From: Prescottella soli
Lineage (GTDB): Bacteria; Actinomycetota; Actinomycetes; Mycobacteriales; Mycobacteriaceae
Direction of reading: 5' to 3'
Length of the DNA: 64,000 nucleotides
Assembly (NCBI RefSeq): GCF_040024445.1
Contig: NZ_CP157276.1
Coordinates: 2,232,001-2,296,000, forward strand
The translations under genes were made by a program, and so were the position numbers. The number at the start of each line of letters is the position of its first letter. Position 1 is the stretch's first letter. The notes under the pieces are model-generated. The model was not told the origin of the DNA, did no database searches, and saw nothing but the letters and a program-made list of their open reading frames with translations. Of this stretch, positions 57,058 to 64,000 are shown one piece after another.

Positions 57058-57070
57058 CCTCGACGGATCG

Positions 57071-58035
57071 TCAGCCGCGCCGCTGGCGCGCGATCTCCGA
57101 CAGCACGACGCCCGCGGCGACCGACGCGTTGAGCGACTCCACCTCGCCGGCCATCGGGATGCTCAGGATCGAGTCGCAGGTCTCGCGGACCAGGCGGGAC
57201 AGGCCCTTGCCCTCGGAACCGACGACGATCACGACGGGACCGGTGCCCTCGTAGGTGTCGAGGCTCGCGTCCCCGCCCGCGTCGAGGCCCACCACCTGGA
57301 CGCCCTTCGCCTGCCAATCCTTCAGCGTGCGAGTCAGATTCGTGGCGCGCGCGACGGGCAGCCGGGCGGCGGCACCGGCGCTGGTGCGCCACGCGACCGC
57401 CGTGACGCTGGCGCTACGGCGCTGCGGGATCACCACCCCGTGGCCACCGAACGCCGCCACCGAACGCACCACGGCGCCGAGGTTGCGCGGATCGGTGATG
57501 TTGTCGAGCGCCACCAGCAGCGCCGGCTCCTGGCGGGTACGGGCCGCCGTGAGCAGGTCGTCCGGGTGCGCGTACCGGTACGGCGGGACCTGGAGCGCGA
57601 TGCCCTGGTGCATGCCGTTGGCGCTCATCCGATCCAGATCGGTGCGCGGCACCTCGAGGATCGAGATGCCCTCGTCCGCGGCCCGCTGCACGGATTCCTT
57701 GAGACGGTCGTCGGTCTCCGCACCCACCGCGACGTACAGCGCCGTCGCGGGCACGCCCGCGCGCAGGCACTCGACGACGGGGTTGCGCCCGAGCACCATC
57801 TCGGGTGAGTCGTCCGCACGGCGGATCGCGGCCGCGCGCTGCATCTGCCGCTGATCCGCCGCCCGTGCGGCAGCCCGCGCCTTCTTCGCCGCGGGATGCT
57901 TGGTCCGCGCCTCGGCGGGCGGCGTGGCACCGCGGCCCTCGAGGCCCTTGCTGCGCTTGCCGCCCGATCCGACGACCTGGCCCTTCTTGGTGCCGCCCTT
58001 GCGGATCGCGCCACGCCTACTCGAATTACCAGCCA

Positions 58036-58036
<1 letters not shown>
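57071..58036 (-). CDS. rlmB: 23S rRNA 2'-O-methyltransferase RlmB-like (SpoU family)
   Basis: This 321-residue protein has a basic N-terminal tail (about 1-75, Lys/Arg-rich), an L30e-like substrate domain ([12 protein letters not shown]) and the SpoU knotted methyltransferase with [24 protein letters not shown] and the final [11 protein letters not shown] motif. It corresponds to Rv3579c. The start ATG 58036 overlaps the cysS stop by one base. It is the last gene of the carD-ispD-ispF-cysS-rlmB run. Confidence 0.93.
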
Positions 58037-59445
<1,409 letters not shown>

Positions 59446-59456
59446 GACGAGCGATT

Positions 59457-59933
59457 CTACCGGGCGCTATCAGCGGGGATGATCAGCGCGGTCGCGACGG
59501 CGGCGATCCCCTCACCGCGGCCGGTGAGCCCCAGTCCGTCCGTTGTGGTGGCCGACACCGAGACCGGGGCGCCGAGCACGCCGGACAGCACCTGCTGGGC
59601 TTCCTCGCGACGCGGACCGATCTTCGGCCGATTGCCGATGACCTGCACCGACGCATTACCGACGACGTATCCGGCGTCGTCCAGCAACCGTCGGACCTCG
59701 GTGAGCATCCGCACACCGCTCACGCCGTCCCACTCCGGGCGGCCGGTGCCGAACACCGAGCCGAGGTCACCGAGTCCCGCCGCGGACAGCAGCGCATCGC
59801 ACAGCGCGTGGGACGCGACGTCGCCGTCGGAATGCCCGGCGCAGCCGTCTGCGTCCTCGAACAACAGGCCCGCCATCCAGCATGGACGACCGGGCTCGAT
59901 GGGATGGACGTCGGTGCCGATGCCGACTCGCAC
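59457..59933 (-). CDS. ispF: 2-C-methyl-D-erythritol 2,4-cyclodiphosphate synthase
   Basis: This 158-residue protein has the metal-binding start GIGTDVHPI and [18 protein letters not shown], the standard IspF signatures. It acts as a trimer in the MEP isoprenoid pathway after IspD and IspE. It follows ispD on the minus strand with a 44-base gap that contains a direct repeat of CCCGGGACTA. The order ispD-ispF is as in M. tuberculosis. Confidence 0.96.
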   Translation of the reverse strand: MRVGIGTDVHPIEPGRPCWMAGLLFEDADGCAGHSDGDVASHALCDALLSAAGLGDLGSVFGTGRPEWDGVSGVRMLTEVRRLLDDAGYVVGNASVQVIGNRPKIGPRREEAQQVLSGVLGAPVSVSATTTDGLGLTGRGEGIAAVATALIIPADSAR

Positions 59934-59977
59934 GCTCGGAACTCCCTATCCTCGGATTCGCCCGGGACTACCCGGGA

Positions 59978-60661
59978 CTACTCGGTTTCCGCCCGCCCGA
60001 GCAGAATTCGGGCCAGGGCAAGATCCCACGGTGTCGTGATCTTGAATGCTTCGGGTTCGCCGACGATGGTGCGCACCTGCTCCCCGAGCCGCTCGACCAG
60101 TCCGGCGTCGTCGGTCGCATCGCCGTCGACGTCCTGGTACGCGCGGCGGAGGAGGTTGGCGTCGAAGCCCTGCGGCGTCTGGACCGCACGCAGCTCCGAA
60201 CGCGGCGGGGTACCGGTGACGGCGCCGAGCACGTCGACGGTCTTGATGGTGTCGCTGACCGGCAGCACCGGGATGACCGCGGTGCGTCCGGCGTGCAATT
60301 CCGCGACGACCCGCGCGATGAGCGTCGGCGTGGTCAGTGCGCGGGCCGCGTCGTGCACGAGGACCAGCTCGGCGCCGGTCGCGGCGGCGAGTCCGGCCCG
60401 AACCGAATCGGCCCGCTCCGCGCCGCCGACGACCACGACGACACCGTCGGGCAGATCCGCCCGCGCGACGTCGACGAGATCCTCGGGCACGATCACGACG
60501 ACCGTGTCGACCACACCGGACTCGAGAAGTCCGTCGACGGACCTGCGCAGCATGCTGCGACCGGCGAGTTCGACGAACGCCTTCGGAACGGACTCGCCCA
60601 GCCGGACGCCACGTCCGGCAGCAGGGACCAGCGCGACAACCGGCCCTCGACTCTCACTCAC
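59978..60661 (-). CDS. ispD: 2-C-methyl-D-erythritol 4-phosphate cytidylyltransferase
   Basis: This 227-residue nucleotidyltransferase has the CTP-binding start VPAAGRGVRLGESVPKAF, the VHDAARALT segment and a C-terminal KITTPWDLALA. It transfers CMP to methylerythritol phosphate in the MEP pathway. It starts at GTG 60661, two bases after the carD stop, so the two genes are cotranscribed, as Rv3583c-Rv3582c. Confidence 0.96.
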   Translation of the reverse strand: MSESRGPVVALVPAAGRGVRLGESVPKAFVELAGRSMLRRSVDGLLESGVVDTVVVIVPEDLVDVARADLPDGVVVVVGGAERADSVRAGLAAATGAELVLVHDAARALTTPTLIARVVAELHAGRTAVIPVLPVSDTIKTVDVLGAVTGTPPRSELRAVQTPQGFDANLLRRAYQDVDGDATDDAGLVERLGEQVRTIVGEPEAFKITTPWDLALARILLGRAETE

Positions 60662-60663
60662 CG

Positions 60664-61182
<519 letters not shown>

Positions 61183-61220
61183 TTAACACGTGACCAAACG
61201 ATCGTCCCATCAACGGCGCA

Positions 61221-61244
61221 GGTCAGGGGCGTCCTTGCCTGACC
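61221..61244. repeat. Hairpin in the carD-lpqE divergent region
   Basis: Arms GGTCAGG (61221-61227) and CCTGACC (61238-61244) lie in the 297-base divergent region. TTGACA at 61252-61257 could be a -35 element for lpqE, though no clear -10 was found at 17 bases. Confidence 0.4.
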
Positions 61245-61449
61245 TCAGGGCTTGACAGGACGCGTCAACCGTGCATTTCGGACCGCCTCGGGCGCCCGTT
61301 CGACGGGCCCCGGAAGACGCCCGAACCCGCACTCCGACAACCGTTGTGCACCCGACACGACCTCGTTACGAGTACCCAGCGCGCGACCGCTCGAGGCTGA
61401 CTACTACTCTGCCTAGTGGATTGTGAACCTGACCCATGGAGGACAACCC

Positions 61450-62049
61450 GTGACTGCTCTCACTGCGTCGCCGACTCGCCGAGTCGCCACCGCTGTCGCC
61501 CTCGCTGCCGGCGCGACGCTGATGCTGTCCGCATGCGGCGCAGGTCAGGTCTCGCAGACGGCCACTCAGGTCGCCGCGGTGAACGGCAACCAGGCGACGA
61601 GCGGCAACATCGCGCTGCGCAACGTGCACGTCGTCTACCCGAACTCCGAGGAGTACAGCATCGAGCCGGGCGGCACCGTGCAGCTCGCGTTCACCGCTGT
61701 CAACCTCAGCGAGCATGCGACGGACAAGCTGACGGGCATCAAGACCGACTACGCCGGCTCCGTCACCATCGACGACAAGGCGGGCACCCGCGAGATCAAG
61801 CCGCAGGCCGCGCTCGGCGCAGGCAACCCCGACGTGACGGTGCCCGAGGAGGCTCCCGAGACGCTCAGCCTGATCGACGTCACCCTCGACGACATCCGCG
61901 CCGACGTCCGTCCGGGCCTGACCTTCCCAGTCACCTTCACGTTCCAGAACGCGGGCGACGTCGTCGTGCAGGTCCCGGTCGACGCGGGCCACGCCACCGA
62001 GCGTCACCAGTCGGAGAAGTCCCCCGACGTCACCGAGGGGCACCACTGA
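61450..62049 (+). CDS. lpqE: Lipoprotein LpqE
   Basis: This 199-residue lipoprotein has a signal peptide ending in the lipobox LSAC (cysteine at about residue 29) and a copper-chaperone/DUF461-like beta-sandwich with RNVHVVYPNSEEY. It corresponds to Rv3584, with the same neighbours carD and radA. The start was moved to GTG 61450 because GGAGGA lies 8 bases before it; the open frame begins earlier at 61423. Its role is unknown, although the fold suggests metal or ligand binding at the cell surface. Confidence 0.88.
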   Translation: MTALTASPTRRVATAVALAAGATLMLSACGAGQVSQTATQVAAVNGNQATSGNIALRNVHVVYPNSEEYSIEPGGTVQLAFTAVNLSEHATDKLTGIKTDYAGSVTIDDKAGTREIKPQAALGAGNPDVTVPEEAPETLSLIDVTLDDIRADVRPGLTFPVTFTFQNAGDVVVQVPVDAGHATERHQSEKSPDVTEGHH

Positions 62050-62083
62050 TCCTTCGGATCACAGCGATCCGCAGTTCCTCCGG

Positions 62084-62116
62084 AAGAGCCCGGGCGACAC
62101 CGTCGCCCGGGCTCTT
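62084..62116 (+). terminator. Terminator after lpqE
   Basis: A perfect 15-bp stem AAGAGCCCGGGCGAC (62084-62098) and its complement (62102-62116) with loop ACC lies in the lpqE-radA gap. Confidence 0.85.
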
Positions 62117-62145
62117 CTGTCGGTCGGGGTCACTAGGCTGCCCGC

Positions 62146-63534
62146 GTGGCAAAACCTAAATCGAGCTTCCGGTGTTCGTCGTGTCAGCACACGGTGGCCA
62201 AATGGGTGGGCCGCTGCCCCGAGTGCGGCACGTGGGGCTCGATGGACGAGGCACCCGCCCTCACCGCTGTCGCCGCCCGCCCCGGCGCCTCATTGGCCCG
62301 CAGCGGCGCAGCGGCGCTGCTGCCGACCACCCCGGCGTCCCCGATCACCCAGATCGACGGCACGGCCACCCGCGCCAAGGCCACGGGCGTCGACGAACTC
62401 GATCGGGTGCTCGGCGGCGGCGTCGTGCCCGGGTCGGTGGTGCTGCTGGCCGGTGAGCCCGGCGTGGGCAAGTCCACCCTGCTGCTCGAGGTCGTGCACC
62501 GGTGGGCGTGCCGCAGCGCCGACGACCGCGCGCTGTACGTCACCGGCGAGGAATCGGCGGGCCAGGTCCGGCTGCGCGCCGATCGGACCGGTGCGGTGCA
62601 CGAGCGGGTCTACCTCGCCGCCGAGTCGGATCTCGCGACGGTCCTCGGGCACATCGAGCAGGTCCGGCCCACGCTGCTGATCGTCGACTCCGTTCAGACC
62701 ATGCTCGCCGCGGACGTCGACGGCGTCGTCGGCGGCGTGACGCAGGTGCGGGCCATCACCAGCGCGCTGACGTCGCTCGCGAAGGCGAGCGGCGTGCCGG
62801 TCCTGCTGATCGGACACGTCACCAAGGACGGCGCGGTCGCCGGACCCCGCTCTCTCGAACACCTCGTGGACGTGGTGCTGCACTTCGAGGGCGACAAGCA
62901 CTCGTCGCTCCGGATGATCCGCGGCATCAAGAACCGGTTCGGCGCGGCCGACGAGGTGGGCTGCTTCGAACTGCGCGAGGACGGCATCGTCGGCGTCAGC
63001 GACCCGTCGGGGCTGTTCCTGCACCACCGGACCGACGAGGTGTCGGGCACCGCCGTCACGGTCACGATGGACGGCAAACGGCCGCTGCTGGGCGAGGTCC
63101 AGGCGCTCGTCGCGCCCACCCACAACCCGTCGCCGCGGCGAGCGGTCAGCGGACTCGACTCGGCGCGGGTGTCGATGGTGCTGGCGGTTCTCGAGCGACG
63201 CCACGGCATCAAGCTGTCCGACCGCGAGGTCTACGCCGCGACGGTCGGCGGAATGCGGATGACCGACCCGTCGTGCGATCTGGCGCTGGCCGTCGCGGTC
63301 GCGTCGGCCGGCAAGGACCGCCCCATCCCGACCGGAACCGTCGTGCTCGGCGAGGTAGGACTGGCCGGCGAGGTCCGGCGGGTGTCCGGCGTCGCCCGGA
63401 GGGTCGCCGAGGCCGCGCGACTGGGATTCACCCGCGCTGTGGTGCCGGTCGACTCCGGGGACCTCCCGAAGGGAATCCGCCCCCTCGAGGTATCGAACGT
63501 CGGAGATGCCTTGCGGGCGTTGAATCTTCGCTGA
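62146..63534 (+). CDS. radA: DNA repair protein RadA
   Basis: This 462-residue protein has the N-terminal zinc finger [19 protein letters not shown], a RecA-like ATPase with Walker [12 protein letters not shown], the RadA motif [12 protein letters not shown] and a C-terminal Lon-like domain with a [17 protein letters not shown] segment. It acts in branch migration during recombination. It corresponds to Rv3585. The start is GTG 62146. Confidence 0.96.
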   Translation: MAKPKSSFRCSSCQHTVAKWVGRCPECGTWGSMDEAPALTAVAARPGASLARSGAAALLPTTPASPITQIDGTATRAKATGVDELDRVLGGGVVPGSVVLLAGEPGVGKSTLLLEVVHRWACRSADDRALYVTGEESAGQVRLRADRTGAVHERVYLAAESDLATVLGHIEQVRPTLLIVDSVQTMLAADVDGVVGGVTQVRAITSALTSLAKASGVPVLLIGHVTKDGAVAGPRSLEHLVDVVLHFEGDKHSSLRMIRGIKNRFGAADEVGCFELREDGIVGVSDPSGLFLHHRTDEVSGTAVTVTMDGKRPLLGEVQALVAPTHNPSPRRAVSGLDSARVSMVLAVLERRHGIKLSDREVYAATVGGMRMTDPSCDLALAVAVASAGKDRPIPTGTVVLGEVGLAGEVRRVSGVARRVAEAARLGFTRAVVPVDSGDLPKGIRPLEVSNVGDALRALNLR

Positions 63535-63537
63535 GCG

Positions 63538-64000
63538 TCAGACCGCCGACGTGCCGAACGGGGACCTCGGGTCGCCGTCGACGAACGCCGCCGTCGGCGC
63601 GAAGTGCTCCGGGTTGACCGTCAGGAACAGGCCCCGGGACGTCGCGACCGGAGTCTCCGGGTCCGTGCCCGGGCCCTCGACGATGAACGCCTCCGACGTC
63701 GTGTACACCTTGCGGCGGACCGTGCCCTCGATACGCGCACGGAACTCGAGGACCGAGCTGAGCGGGATGGGCCGCGCGAAGTCGATCTCGAGGTGCGCCG
63801 TGACGACGGGACCGCCGAGCACCATGCACGCCATGCCCTGGACCTCGTCGAACGCGGTCGACAGGATGCCGCCGTGGATCACGCCGGGACCGCCCTGGTA
63901 GCGGTTGGCCACCTCGAGCCGGCCCGTGACGGCCAGCTTCTCGCCGGCCTGGAAACTCATCGCCATACCGGCAGGCTGATCGTCGCCACAGCCGAAGCAC
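63538..64000 (-). CDS. PaaI-type hot-dog thioesterase (5' end beyond the window)
   Basis: The frame contains a hot-dog domain with the catalytic region NRYQGGPGVIHGGILSTAFDEVQG typical of PaaI/THEM4 acyl-CoA thioesterases (catalytic Asp/Glu in TAFDEV). It is open to the right edge, and residues before ATG 63966 read CFGCGDDQPAGM, matching the CFxCGxxNPxGL start of this family, so the real start lies outside. Its stop lies three bases from the radA stop (convergent). Confidence 0.82.
   Translation of the reverse strand, partial: CFGCGDDQPAGMAMSFQAGEKLAVTGRLEVANRYQGGPGVIHGGILSTAFDEVQGMACMVLGGPVVTAHLEIDFARPIPLSSVLEFRARIEGTVRRKVYTTSEAFIVEGPGTDPETPVATSRGLFLTVNPEHFAPTAAFVDGDPRSPFGTSAV

Overview
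The window is high-GC actinobacterial DNA and almost certainly comes from a Rhodococcus/Prescottella-type member of the Mycobacteriales. The reasons are the KstR cholesterol regulator beside a FadE34-type acyl-CoA dehydrogenase, the side-chain gene set chsE1-chsE2-chsH2-chsH1-ltp2, and at the right end the gene order rlmB-cysS-ispF-ispD-carD | lpqE-radA, which also occurs in Mycobacterium tuberculosis (Rv3579c-Rv3585). No rRNA, tRNA, CRISPR array, transposase or integrase was seen.

Left part (1-17.5 kb), core-like: an exported von Willebrand A protein running off the left edge; a KstR-controlled steroid side-chain operon on the minus strand; fadE34 divergent from kstR with a consensus KstR box between them; a trehalose-phosphatase/GH15 fusion; a methyltransferase; a LacI regulator; and a translationally coupled zinc uptake operon znuACB. 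A small cassette (17.5-20.4 kb: GNAT, DapA-like lyase, class II aldolase, XRE-cupin regulator with a 14+14 bp operator) follows. It ends beside a short in-frame relic of the znuB 3' end (about 20500-20579), directly before pxpA and pxpB.

Middle part (22-56 kb), accessory-like: pxpC, the partner of pxpA/pxpB in 5-oxoprolinase, is 34 kb away at 56.2 kb, so this stretch appears to have been inserted into, or rearranged within, a znuACB-pxpABC neighbourhood. It starts with an acyl-CoA ligase and an unrelated single-chain 5-oxoprolinase. A decaying zone follows (27.3-33.4 kb and the GDH gene) with three apparent pseudogenes: an Lsr2-like fragment, a lipoprotein with an internal TAG, and a truncated, frameshifted NAD-glutamate dehydrogenase. 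Intact ABC-F, extradiol dioxygenase and MarR genes lie among them. From 36 to 55.5 kb the genes form a polyamine/omega-amino-acid system: PucR1-gabT-gabD (GABA to succinate); a mirror-image class III aminotransferase-mmsA-PucR2 module (beta-alanine to acetyl-CoA); an amine permease and SMR exporter; a Tat-signal flavin amine oxidase; and an operon of aldehyde dehydrogenase, amine-oxidising flavoprotein, Lrp/AsnC regulator, cupin and aminobutyraldehyde dehydrogenase. The amine oxidase and the operon share a nearly identical promoter-operator, with a weaker third copy by the permease.

Right part (55.5-64 kb), core: a ZIP metal transporter, pxpC, then rlmB, cysS, ispF, ispD, carD on the minus strand, lpqE and radA on the plus strand, and a PaaI-type thioesterase running off the right edge.
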